The position numbers and the translations under genes are program-made. Of a stretch of 7,205 nucleotides of DNA, positions 1-6,849 are shown piece after piece. The stretch's first letter is position 1, and every line of letters begins with the position of its first letter. The notes beneath the pieces are model-generated. The model was not told where the DNA came from, ran no database searches, and saw nothing but the letters and a program-made list of their open reading frames with translations. This stretch comes from Bacteroidales bacterium (GTDB taxonomy: Bacteria > Bacteroidota > Bacteroidia > Bacteroidales > Bacteroidaceae), in contig SFPC01000090.1 in assembly GCA_004552195.1 (NCBI GenBank), positions 1 to 7,205 on the forward strand. The letters are read 5' to 3'.

Positions 1-17
1 TTCGGTTTATGAAAATC

Positions 18-28
18 TTTCAAAGAAC
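18..28 (-). promoter_or_regulatory. boxA-like leader element of a leftward stable-RNA transcript
   Basis: Read on the minus strand this is GTTCTTTGAAA, resembling the boxA antitermination element of rRNA operons (E. coli form TGCTCTTTAACA). It lies about 45 nt downstream of the predicted start of the leftward promoter at 75-105, as expected in a pre-rRNA leader. The stretch 1-70 has no open coding signal on that strand and runs out of the window. Seen: the motif and its position. Inferred: an rRNA (or tRNA) operon begins to the left of base 1. Confidence 0.4.
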
Positions 29-74
29 GTTGCTCAACTTACTCGGCGGTGTGCCTTGTTTCGTTTAGCGAGTG

Positions 75-136
75 CAAAAGTACGGCAGGGTTTTGAAACA
101 GCAAAGACTTTACACCATATTTTTTCAAAAAAAATT
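75..136 (-). promoter_or_regulatory. strong leftward Bacteroidetes-type promoter with UP-like A/T tract
   Basis: On the minus strand the -33 element TTTG (102-105) is separated by 19 nt from the -7 element TACTTTTG (75-82), an exact match to the Bacteroidetes consensus TTTG-N19/20-TAnnTTTG. Transcription should start near 68-70 and run toward base 1. Upstream, at 119-136, is a T6-C-A8 tract (in plus-strand reading), at about -47 to -65 from the start, where UP elements of strong promoters sit. The combination is typical of rRNA or tRNA promoters. No protein start is visible in the remaining leader, so the transcribed gene lies outside the window. Confidence 0.7.
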
Positions 137-200
137 AACAAGAGAAGATTTTGAAAGGAATAGATGGCAGAAACGGGCGTTAACTTGGACTTTAGGGAGC

Positions 201-260
201 AATAGAGAGCTATAGAAGACGATAGCAGACTAAAGAAATATAGAAAGCCAAAGAAACAGC
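201..260. repeat. degenerate ~10-bp purine-rich tandem repeat
   Basis: Three successive 10-base blocks share the pattern nATAGnnnnC (201-210, 211-220, 221-230). They are followed by looser copies built on AAAGAAA/ATAGAAAG up to about 260. The tract is strongly purine-rich on the plus strand. It lies between the operon terminator and the leftward promoter. A 97-codon minus-strand reading frame crosses it, but its product is Phe/Ser/Leu-rich without domain features and it starts inside the terminator hairpin, so I do not call it a gene. Apart from this repeat, 137-288 shows nothing I can name. Confidence 0.35.
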
Positions 261-288
261 GATGGAAAGGGAAGGGTGATAGAACGAA

Positions 289-329
289 TATTGGCGGAAA
301 GCTCATGAGGTGAGAGCAATCCGCCAATA
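289..329 (-). terminator. strong stem-loop terminator of the two-gene secreted-protein operon
   Basis: A 10-bp perfect stem (TATTGGCGGA at 289-298 with TCCGCCAATA at 320-329) continues through a 2x2 internal mismatch (U-U pairs in the minus-strand RNA). Beyond it is a further 4-bp stem (GCTC 301-304 with GAGC 314-317) closed by a 9-nt loop. The minus-strand RNA then reads UUCGUUCU, a modest U-rich tail. It lies about 52 nt past the stop codon of the 381-1706 gene. It would stop that transcript before it runs into the stable-RNA promoter at 75-105. Confidence 0.7.
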
Positions 330-342
330 ATCATACAAAATT

Positions 343-374
343 GCTTTTGACTAAGTCTCAGAAAGTTCAAAAGC
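343..374 (-). terminator. weak upstream stem-loop after the operon's last stop codon
   Basis: An 8-bp perfect inverted repeat, GCTTTTGA (343-350) and TCAAAAGC (367-374), with a 16-nt loop. It starts 6 nt beyond the stop codon of the last gene of the operon. On the minus strand it is followed by AATTTTG. The stem is A/T-rich, so by itself it is a weak terminator. It may act as a first pause or RNA-protecting hairpin ahead of the much stronger one at 289-329. Confidence 0.4.
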
Positions 375-380
375 GAGAAT

Positions 381-1706
381 TTATTTTGCCTGTTTGAGCA
401 CAGGTACTACTGTCTTAGGAGCTTTGAGGAAAGGCGCAACGGTCTGCACGGCAGAAGAACCGTGCTGAATGCGTGTGGGGAGTGCCGACGGGGCCTTTGC
501 CACGCGAGCCAGAGCCGGAGCGGCTACAGCCTTGGCCGGAGTAGTGAAGGGAACCGTAGCCAAGGGTCCCCATTCGCCATTGATATTCTGAGCGATAGAG
601 CAAGCCACGTATTCCGTGTTGGGGTCAGCGTTCCACCAGGATTCGTCCACGCCATACTGGTTCCAATAAGGATCGTAGGGATTATCCTGCATGAGGTAAT
701 TCTTCACGCCTTCTTCACCCCATTCTGCCGTCTCGTATTTCTCCTTGGTGATGATCATATCGCGGTGGAAAGAAGCTTGGTCGTTGGGCGTGAAGGTCAC
801 AATCTGATAGAAGCCATTCAGCATATCGCCTTTGAAGTCACCCACGGTAATGGCAACCTCTGCCACGCCTTCGCCGCCGAGTGCTTCCGTCTTTACCGGT
901 ACAACCGTAACATCGGCATTATTGCCATTAACATCCCAGGGCTGGATGTAGAGTTCGTATTCCGTACCCGGATTCTGACCTGTGTAAGTGTAGACATAAT
1001 CGCCGGAAACCTTAATGCCCCATCCGCGTACCATTTCACCGATATTGGCAAAGCCGTAGAAAGCTCCCCACTGAGCCAGCTGGTTTTCTGCCTCACCAGC
1101 CGGATAGATACAGAAAGCGTATCCGGCCACATCAGCATTGGGCTTGAAGTTAAAGGTAATCGTCTCCGTACCCACTTCTGCTACCGTACATTCCACCACC
1201 GGATTGCCGACCACTGCGGGGCGAGGGGTATGGAATTCAGCCTTGGAAGTGGCACAAGGGATGGCATATCTGTCGTAGCCCACCGTTGCGAACACATAAT
1301 CCGCATCGTCAGCGAGGTCAATACCCGTCATCTGGGCATTGGTAAAATCGTCATAATAATAATTTTCGCCGTTTTGGTCAACATAGTTAGCCAAAGCAGC
1401 CTCAGTGGACAAATAGGCCATCACATTGGCGGGAATGCAGGCGATTTTGTAAGCCACACAGTCGGCAGTGCGCGTAATGGAAATCCATAGCGTATCGCTC
1501 TCCGTGCCGGCAGCGAAGTCATTGTACGTCACATCGGCAGCCACGCGGCCTTCGACCTTGGCGAAGGAGATGCTGTCTACACGTTCGGCCAAGAAGCCTT
1601 TCACATTGCCGGAAGTTTCATGCACCAGCACACGGTTGGGATTGCTTTGCGCCCAAGCGAGCATACCCACGAAGGCCATTATCAATAAGGAGTAGAACTT
1701 TTTCAT
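381..1706 (-). CDS. secreted protein with three Fn3-like beta modules, function unknown
   Basis: Encodes 441 residues. I do not recognise a named family. A Sec signal peptide spans residues 1-19 (MKK start, hydrophobic core, A-W-A before Gln20). Residues 24-49 form a short beta motif (VLVHETSGNVKGFLAERVDSISF core), like those in the gene just upstream. Three beta-rich segments follow, at about 56-162, 164-277 and 279-391. Each ends in a similar edge-strand pattern (TSKAEFHTP, VVPVKTEA, TVPFTTPA), which suggests three Fn3/Ig-like domains. The last 50 residues are Ala/Pro/Val/Lys-rich with eight Lys/Arg and no Asp/Glu. There is no recognisable T9SS sorting tail or lipobox, so the final location (periplasm, surface or outside) is unclear. 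The start codon overlaps the stop of the upstream gene (TAATG), implying translational coupling and a shared operon. The start is supported by this overlap and by the signal peptide. Stand-alone Fn3-like proteins often bind glycans or other proteins, but nothing here proves a ligand. Confidence 0.85.
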   Translation of the reverse strand: MKKFYSLLIMAFVGMLAWAQSNPNRVLVHETSGNVKGFLAERVDSISFAKVEGRVAADVTYNDFAAGTESDTLWISITRTADCVAYKIACIPANVMAYLSTEAALANYVDQNGENYYYDDFTNAQMTGIDLADDADYVFATVGYDRYAIPCATSKAEFHTPRPAVVGNPVVECTVAEVGTETITFNFKPNADVAGYAFCIYPAGEAENQLAQWGAFYGFANIGEMVRGWGIKVSGDYVYTYTGQNPGTEYELYIQPWDVNGNNADVTVVPVKTEALGGEGVAEVAITVGDFKGDMLNGFYQIVTFTPNDQASFHRDMIITKEKYETAEWGEEGVKNYLMQDNPYDPYWNQYGVDESWWNADPNTEYVACSIAQNINGEWGPLATVPFTTPAKAVAAPALARVAKAPSALPTRIQHGSSAVQTVAPFLKAPKTVVPVLKQAK

Positions 1707-2197
1707 TAACGGGTAAATTTAAATGTTTGGTTATTAACTTTGAAGATGTAGACACCTTTCGGCAAATGTCCGATAGCGATAGGTTCGCCGTTCCATTGGC
1801 GGCGCATCAGCACCGCACGTCCGGCAGCATCGTAGAGCGCTGCTTCGGTGGCGACATTGGCAGGCAGGTTGTTTACGCCCAAGCGTCCGTCAGTCAGGAA
1901 CAAGTCCAAATTGGCGGCATACTCGGCCGTTACCGTCTCGATGGCCGTAGACTCGTCACGGAAAGTAAGCGTAGCCAAATTGTCGAAAGCGGCAGCATAC
2001 GTTTGTCCGTCCTTCAGGTTGACGGTCAAGCCATCATCGCCGAATGTCAACGTACGGATGCCGTCGAGCACGAAAGCCTTCACCTCTGCCCCATCCTGCT
2101 TGGGATGCAACACGAGCGAAGTTTGCGCTGATGCCGCAGACACCATTCCTGCCAAAGCCAAGGCCGACAAGAAGACGCGTTTTTGTTTCATACGCAT
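1706..2197 (-). CDS. small secreted protein with T9SS-type C-terminal sorting tail
   Basis: Encodes 163 residues from the ATG at 2197; an equally plausible ATG lies at 2191 (MKQKRVF). The frame stays open to an ATG at 2284, but that codon overlaps the -33 element of the promoter at 2254-2285. It would precede the transcript start, so I reject it. The signal peptide is about residues 1-24, ending A-S-A before Gln25. Two short tandem beta motifs follow (about 28-52 and 57-79), each of the form hydrophobic strand, K/DG turn, strand, then L-x-T-L-T-F. The same kind of motif is common near the N-terminus of Prevotella secreted proteins. Residues 94-163 resemble a T9SS type A sorting domain, with LYDAAGR near 121-127 and LPKGVYIFKV near 145-154. 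There is no other domain, so the exported product would be tiny or an anchor or adaptor. It is the first gene of an operon, sharing TAATG with the next gene. There is no clear Shine-Dalgarno. Function unknown; the sorting call is by pattern only. Confidence 0.8.
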   Translation of the reverse strand: MRMKQKRVFLSALALAGMVSAASAQTSLVLHPKQDGAEVKAFVLDGIRTLTFGDDGLTVNLKDGQTYAAAFDNLATLTFRDESTAIETVTAEYAANLDLFLTDGRLGVNNLPANVATEAALYDAAGRAVLMRRQWNGEPIAIGHLPKGVYIFKVNNQTFKFTR

Positions 2198-2253
2198 AAC
2201 AGTTTGTAAGTGAATAGATAGAAAATTAGAATGTGTGTTAGATTTATGGGGCG

Positions 2254-2285
2254 CAAATATCTGACAAAAGGATGAAATGGCCAAA
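2254..2285 (-). promoter_or_regulatory. promoter of the two-gene secreted-protein operon
   Basis: On the minus strand TTTG (2282-2285) is followed after 20 nt by GATATTTG (2254-2261), one mismatch from the Bacteroidetes -7 consensus TAnnTTTG. Transcription should begin near 2247, giving a leader of about 50 nt to the ATG at 2197. This placement is the main reason for choosing the shorter start of the following gene. No operator-like palindrome is evident around it. Confidence 0.6.
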
Positions 2286-2457
2286 CTTCAATACGAATAG
2301 TTTCCTCAACCACACCAAACGCCCAATCACCCTAAGCCATCCAAACACGTGTTACAAAAGTGATGCAAACAAGACGCTCCTTCAAGCAGTAGAAGCCTCG
2401 ACCATTGCCGGAGCGCACACCACTTGGCACCTAAGACGTCGGCCAAAGCAAACAGCA

Positions 2458-2498
2458 GGCCACCGCCCTGCGGAATGAATAATCCCGGGGCGGTGGCC
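2458..2498 (-). terminator. GC-rich stem-loop after the GH95 gene
   Basis: An 11-bp perfect inverted repeat, GGCCACCGCCC (2458-2468) and GGGCGGTGGCC (2488-2498), encloses a 19-nt loop. It lies about 45 nt beyond the GH95 stop codon. In minus-strand RNA it is followed by UGCUGUUUGCUUUGG, which is U-rich but without a clean run. It is probably the 3' end or a stabilising hairpin of the GH95 transcript. The rest of the gap, 2286-2457, contains no recognisable gene or signal. Confidence 0.55.
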
Positions 2499-2542
2499 AC
2501 ATTGTATATTGCCCTTGGCTGCCGTAGCGGTAGGCGGTGCAA

Positions 2543-5500
2543 TTAGTAGATCATCTTTTTGCCATCCACGATGTAAACGCCTTGTTGCAGCTTGTTCACG
2601 CGGCGACCGGAGAGGTCGTACATGGCTTTCTGCTTCGACACACCATTTTGGATCACTTGGATGCCGGTGGGGAACTTGCCCTCTTCGAGGTCGAGCACCA
2701 GCGTGCCGTAAGCCTCAATCGTGAAGTCCTTCACCTCTCCGCCTAAACGGACGCTAACCGTGCGTTCCACCTCCTTGTTGTTGGTGATGCTGACAGCGTT
2801 GGCCGTGCCGTCTGCCCAAGTGATGTCGACACTGTAGTCGCCCTGTGCCTTCAGACCCTTCACACTACCGTTGGCCCAAGCTGTAGGCAGGGCGGGCAGG
2901 ATGGTGATAACGTCGTCGTAGCTCTGGAGCAGCATCTCGGCCACACCGCTGGTGCAGCCATAGTTACCGTCAATCTGGAAGGGTGAGTGAGCGTCGAAGA
3001 GGTTGTAGTAGCAACCGCCGTCACCACCCATTGCGATGGCGTAGTTGGTGGAGTGGCGGAGTGCCAGCGTCAGGTTGCGGCGAGCATTGTCACCGTCCAG
3101 GCAGCGGGCATACGTGTTTGTCTGCCAACCCATGGACCATCCCGTCACGTCGCCGTTGCGGGCAATCTGACCGTTGTAAGCAGCCTGGAAGAGCGTCTGG
3201 CCCTCGGCGGTCGTATCGAATGCGCTTACCATCGAGAAAGGATAGAGGCACATGAGGTGCGACAGGTGGCGGTGGCCCTGATCCTGCAAGGGATTGTTCT
3301 TCCACTCGGAAATCATCGTCTTGCCATCATAGGTTTCTGTCCAGAGACCCTTGTCGAAGTTGTCGTAGAGGTCTTGGATTGCAGCAATCTGCTCAGCGGT
3401 GAGCGGCGATTCCTCGCCCAGTTCGGCGTGCGCCTTGAACACCTCGTCGAGAGCCTCGTAGCTGGTCTGCTGTGCGAAGGCCGTTACATCGCCGGGGCCA
3501 TGTTCAGGACTCCATTCATTCTTGATTTCATACTTACCGTTGCCGTCGAGCGTCGAAATGTTTTTGGTGAAGAGCGCGTAGTCGTACATCACGGGCAGTG
3601 CCTTCTTCAGGAAGTCGCGGTCGAGCGTGTACTTGTAATGACGCCACAGGTGGGTGACATACCAGGCACCGCAGGTCTTGATGCTCTCGTTGCACCAAGT
3701 GGAAGTACCGCCGAAGATGTTGTTCTCCACAGCCACGGCCCAACCGCCTGCCTTGCCGGCAATCTTCGTGGCCAAAGCGGCCCAGGGAGAGTTGGGGGCA
3801 GCAGCCAGGTCGATAATGTGGTCGAGGAAAGGACGGTGCATTTCGCTGAGGTTGGTGGGATCAGCAGGCCAGTAGTTCATCTCGACATTGATGTCGGCGT
3901 GCACATCGCAGTGCCAGAAGCTGGTGTTGCTGCGGTCGTTCCAGATGCCCTGCAGGTTGCTGGGAGCATGGATGGAAGTGTCGAGGTTGGCACCGATGGT
4001 CATGTAACGTCCGTATTGGAAGTACAGGCTTTCGAGGAAGAGGCCCTCAGGAGTCGTCTTGTTGCCGGCGGCCTCGTTGTAGAACTTGATGAGGTCCTCC
4101 GTCGTCTTGTCGCTAACCGTTCCGAGCTTGAGTTCCACGCGGTTCATCAGCTCGTTGTGCTTAGCCACATGGGCAGCCAGCAGCGTGGCGTAGTCCTTGG
4201 CAGCGGCAGCGTCGATGCGCTCCTGCACCTTGGCGGCAATCTGTTCAGCGGTTTCGCCGCTCACGCAACCGGCCTTGGTAGCGTCGTAATCAGTGGCGGC
4301 AGCCATGATCAGGTTCACCCAGTCGGCACCTTCCACATGGATACCTTCTTCATCGGTCGTAACGGTGGCTCCTTCGTTGGCCAGCACCTTGAAGGCCGTG
4401 TTGTAAGTAACGATGTCGAGCTTGCCGCCAAACTGTGCAGCACCTTCGGCATAGGTCACCTCGCCGGCATTGATGAGTTTGTCGGGCACGTAAGTGAACT
4501 TCAACGTCAGTTTGTCGCTGCCTTCAGTCTCGTAGTGAGCCACGAACACGCGGTCGGTGGCCGAAGTGAAGTAGCGGCGCTTGTAGCTCGTGGCTTCGTC
4601 GCTGCTCTTGTAGTTCACGCCGCCCACACCGTCGATGATGTCGAGATAGCGTACATACTCCTTGACGGGCTTGGTGTCGTCGGCCAGCGAGAAGTTGCCG
4701 CTCTTGTCAACCACCTTGATGGAACCGAAGTTCTGGAAATAGCCTTGGTTACTGTTGGCGGTAGTTCCGGCCCAGAGCGTCTTTTCGTTGAACTGGATTT
4801 CGTCCTTGTAGAGTCCGCCACGGATAGTGGTGCCCACCTGTCCGTTGCCGAGAGGCAGGGCATACTCCATCCACGTGTCGCTCACGCCGGTGTGTGCCAC
4901 AGGCACGTTGTACCAGAGCGAGAAGTCATTGATGTCGGCAGGACGTTGGCCGGGTTCTACGGTATTGAATTCGGCGTACAGCATCTCCTCGGTGGGGATG
5001 ACCTCGGTGATATAGAAAGTAGAGCCGTCATCGCCCACAGCCGCACCGTTGTTCCACAGGGCAAGATAGTCGCCGCGCTTGTTCCAGTAGTTATTGGCCG
5101 AAGAGGCAATCTTGATATAGCTTGCCGAACCGTCGAGGTTCACCGTACCGTTGAAGTACGAACCATCGCTGGCATCAGCAATCGAAGCAGCCGTCATGGA
5201 AGCGCGGGCATCGCCTTCGCTGCCTGTCATGTTCAGAACCAAGCCCTTCTTGCTTTCGCCGGCATTGATAAAGCGATACAGGCCGTCGGAAGTCTGCATC
5301 ACGTACCACAGACCATTGAAGTTGCTCGGCTCGCTGCCATTGGTCAGTTTGAGGTTACCATTGCCGTCCACATAGCTGTCGTCCACGCTGACGTAAGCCC
5401 CCTTCTTGTTTTGTATGCGATAAGTCTTTTCGAGAGCGGGCAGGAGTTCGGAAGCGTCCTGGAAGAGGAACTTAGAGGCTTCTGCATCGGTAGACCAGCG

Positions 5501-6655
5501 CACTACACCGTCCCAGCTTACCATGTGCAGTGCATTTTCCGAGTCGCCTTCATGGTTGGCATCGTAGATATTGCAATAACCGTTTACGCCGGCATAAGCC
5601 ACGGTGTAAACTCCGGCATTCTCTTTCTCCACCAAGTCCACACGGGTATTGTAAGCCTCGGGCAGTGCGGCCACATAGAGGCCGGTCGCCAGATTCTTCA
5701 TGTAGTAGGTGTTATCCGCACCGGCCTTTTCAAAGTACCACACGTGATCCTTGTCGTACTTGCCCGTGTTCGAGCCCAGTTTACCGTCGGTCAAACCTAC
5801 GAACATGGAGGTATGGAGCAAGTTGCCAATGTAGAGAGGTATGTCGGCAATGTCGGTGCCGAGCACTTCGGTATTGTTCATGGCGCCAAGAGCTTCCTGC
5901 ATGGCAGCAATGGCATTTTGCAGTCCCTCAGCCGTTCCCGGCATGGTGGCCGGAATGGCTGCTTCGGCCTCAGCGGTGCTGTGGTAGAAGAATTGCAGCT
6001 TCTTGGCATCGTGGATTTGTTGTACCAAAGCCTTGTACTGCGTGCGGTAAGCCTCCAGCTCGTCGAGCACAACGGCTTCGATGATGGCCAAACGGTTACC
6101 ATCGTCGAGCGTGCTCCAGCTATCCACTAAACAGCCATGGTTAGCACCCGACGAAGCCTGCATGTTGATATAGTTTGAGCCGATTTTGATCTGGAAGGGA
6201 TAGTCGGCATTGCCTGTTGCCACGAAGGTGACGGGCGACGAGGGGGTGTCCTCATAGCTTCCATCGCTCTTGACATACTTGTCGGCACCCACGCTGTAGA
6301 GGTAGGTGTTGGTGCCATCGGTCTTGAATTGGAACTGTTGGGCAGCCACGTCGTAGGCAGCCGTGCCCTCATCCGTTACGCCACTACCGGCACTGCCCGC
6401 AATGTGGTTGGGATAGTCGGCACTGTAGAGCACAAAGCCGCGCACCGAACGGATGACATAGCCCATGCCCTCGCTGATGGTGCTGGCATCGGTCACCACA
6501 GTACCCGGCACGAAGTCAGCACTGACAGCTTGCACGCCGTTCACGTGCTCCACAATCGGAGCAGCTGCGGGCGCAGCTTTCAGAGATGCCTCTCCGGCCC
6601 AGGCGTACAGACAGAAGCAGCACATCAGGCTCAGAAAAAGAGTAAACTTCTTCAT
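2543..6655 (-). CDS. secreted GH95 glycoside hydrolase (alpha-L-fucosidase/galactosidase type) with N-terminal lectin-like modules
   Basis: Encodes 1370 residues. GH95 enzymes remove terminal L-fucose (typically alpha-1,2) or L-galactose from glycans with inversion. The signal peptide is residues 1-20 (AWA before Gly21). Residues 58-195, 270-400 and 404-553 are beta-rich with a repeating W/F-x-F...Y...G-x-Y pattern, resembling beta-trefoil carbohydrate-binding modules. A helical linker (196-262) separates the first two. The GH95 body starts near 578 with LWYNVPV, then YALPLGNGQVG (598-608) and FNEKTLWAG (622-630). The (alpha/alpha)6 barrel, about 853-1240, contains FQYGRY (879-884), NLQGIWND (900-907), DINVEMNYWPAD (921-932), WSPEHGP (1048-1054), HRHLSHL (1128-1134) and FQIDGNYG (1226-1233). 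By comparison with Bifidobacterium AfcA, Glu1051 should be the general acid, and Asp1229 with Asn923 should activate water. The first Asn of the usual N-x-N is Asp921 here. A beta domain (about 1245-1325) and a T9SS-like tail (YDLSGRRV, GVYIVDGKK; 1345-1367) follow. The protein is about 560 residues longer than a minimal GH95 enzyme. The gene appears to be monocistronic with no SusC/D neighbours. The family call is firm; substrate and export route are inferred. Confidence 0.92.
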   Translation of the reverse strand: MKKFTLFLSLMCCFCLYAWAGEASLKAAPAAAPIVEHVNGVQAVSADFVPGTVVTDASTISEGMGYVIRSVRGFVLYSADYPNHIAGSAGSGVTDEGTAAYDVAAQQFQFKTDGTNTYLYSVGADKYVKSDGSYEDTPSSPVTFVATGNADYPFQIKIGSNYINMQASSGANHGCLVDSWSTLDDGNRLAIIEAVVLDELEAYRTQYKALVQQIHDAKKLQFFYHSTAEAEAAIPATMPGTAEGLQNAIAAMQEALGAMNNTEVLGTDIADIPLYIGNLLHTSMFVGLTDGKLGSNTGKYDKDHVWYFEKAGADNTYYMKNLATGLYVAALPEAYNTRVDLVEKENAGVYTVAYAGVNGYCNIYDANHEGDSENALHMVSWDGVVRWSTDAEASKFLFQDASELLPALEKTYRIQNKKGAYVSVDDSYVDGNGNLKLTNGSEPSNFNGLWYVMQTSDGLYRFINAGESKKGLVLNMTGSEGDARASMTAASIADASDGSYFNGTVNLDGSASYIKIASSANNYWNKRGDYLALWNNGAAVGDDGSTFYITEVIPTEEMLYAEFNTVEPGQRPADINDFSLWYNVPVAHTGVSDTWMEYALPLGNGQVGTTIRGGLYKDEIQFNEKTLWAGTTANSNQGYFQNFGSIKVVDKSGNFSLADDTKPVKEYVRYLDIIDGVGGVNYKSSDEATSYKRRYFTSATDRVFVAHYETEGSDKLTLKFTYVPDKLINAGEVTYAEGAAQFGGKLDIVTYNTAFKVLANEGATVTTDEEGIHVEGADWVNLIMAAATDYDATKAGCVSGETAEQIAAKVQERIDAAAAKDYATLLAAHVAKHNELMNRVELKLGTVSDKTTEDLIKFYNEAAGNKTTPEGLFLESLYFQYGRYMTIGANLDTSIHAPSNLQGIWNDRSNTSFWHCDVHADINVEMNYWPADPTNLSEMHRPFLDHIIDLAAAPNSPWAALATKIAGKAGGWAVAVENNIFGGTSTWCNESIKTCGAWYVTHLWRHYKYTLDRDFLKKALPVMYDYALFTKNISTLDGNGKYEIKNEWSPEHGPGDVTAFAQQTSYEALDEVFKAHAELGEESPLTAEQIAAIQDLYDNFDKGLWTETYDGKTMISEWKNNPLQDQGHRHLSHLMCLYPFSMVSAFDTTAEGQTLFQAAYNGQIARNGDVTGWSMGWQTNTYARCLDGDNARRNLTLALRHSTNYAIAMGGDGGCYYNLFDAHSPFQIDGNYGCTSGVAEMLLQSYDDVITILPALPTAWANGSVKGLKAQGDYSVDITWADGTANAVSITNNKEVERTVSVRLGGEVKDFTIEAYGTLVLDLEEGKFPTGIQVIQNGVSKQKAMYDLSGRRVNKLQQGVYIVDGKKMIY

Positions 6656-6780
6656 AGATTAAATTATAAGATTAAGTAAAAGAATAAAAGATTTCTTCTA
6701 AGTTCATTTGCTGTAATGCCGCTGTCGCCAATGGACATCACAGGATTTTTTTTCCATCAGCGCATACGGCTTTACAAAAC

Positions 6781-6797
6781 CGCACACAATTTGTGCG
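6781..6797. promoter_or_regulatory. operator-like palindrome at the GH95 transcription start
   Basis: The arms CGCACA (6781-6786) and TGTGCG (6792-6797) are perfect inverted repeats separated by 5 bp. The site begins 3 bp downstream of the -7 element at 6801-6808 and so covers the expected start point (about 6794) and the first bases of the transcript. This position suits a repressor site. In RNA only part of it would be transcribed, so a DNA role is more likely than a hairpin. Just downstream, CGGTTT/AAGCCG (6767-6782, 4-nt loop, one G-U pair) could form a small hairpin at the start of the leader. The regulator is unknown. Confidence 0.35.
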
Positions 6798-6800
6798 CGG

Positions 6801-6835
6801 CAAATGTACATAATATGAAAGGAATGTGCACGAAA
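6801..6835 (-). promoter_or_regulatory. candidate promoter of the GH95 gene, with ~140-nt leader
   Basis: The -7 element on the minus strand is TACATTTG (6801-6808), an exact TAnnTTTG match. The -33 region is poor: the best candidate is TTTC at 6832-6835, 23 nt away. A weak -33 suggests that the promoter depends on an activator. The expected start near 6794 leaves a leader of about 140 nt before the ATG at 6655. The last 45 nt of the leader are very A/T-rich and have no Shine-Dalgarno, as is usual in Bacteroidetes. Confidence 0.5.
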
Positions 6836-6849
6836 TCATACATAAAACA

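Noticed and set aside
34..327. 97-codon minus-strand frame in the left intergenic region
   Set aside because: It starts within the strong terminator hairpin, runs through the 10-bp repeat and across the leftward promoter, and encodes a Phe/Ser/Leu-rich product without conserved features.
1..380. tRNA or insertion-sequence ends in the left intergenic region
   Set aside because: I found no cloverleaf, no T-arm GGTTCAA-type sequence, and no terminal inverted repeats with target duplication.
462..1490. 342-codon open frame on the plus strand opposite the 381-1706 gene
   Set aside because: It has the same codon-register artefact. The product has no recognisable fold, while the minus-strand frame has a signal peptide, beta modules and operon coupling.
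2198..2284. Longer start (ATG at 2284) for the small sorting-tail protein
   Set aside because: It would place the start codon on the -33 promoter element and put about 30 polar residues ahead of a well-formed signal peptide.
2327..2542. 71-codon minus-strand frame directly after the GH95 stop
   Set aside because: It spans the GC-rich hairpin, has no start context or domain, and starts immediately after the GH95 stop by chance.
2987..6130. 1047-codon open frame on the plus strand opposite the GH95 gene
   Set aside because: It is exactly in register with the GH95 codons, so its stops would need sense codons TTA, CTA or TCA. The GH95 gene avoids these for over 1000 codons, reflecting biased codon use. 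The product is a Val/Gly/His-rich mirror with no domain or signal, and no promoter precedes it.
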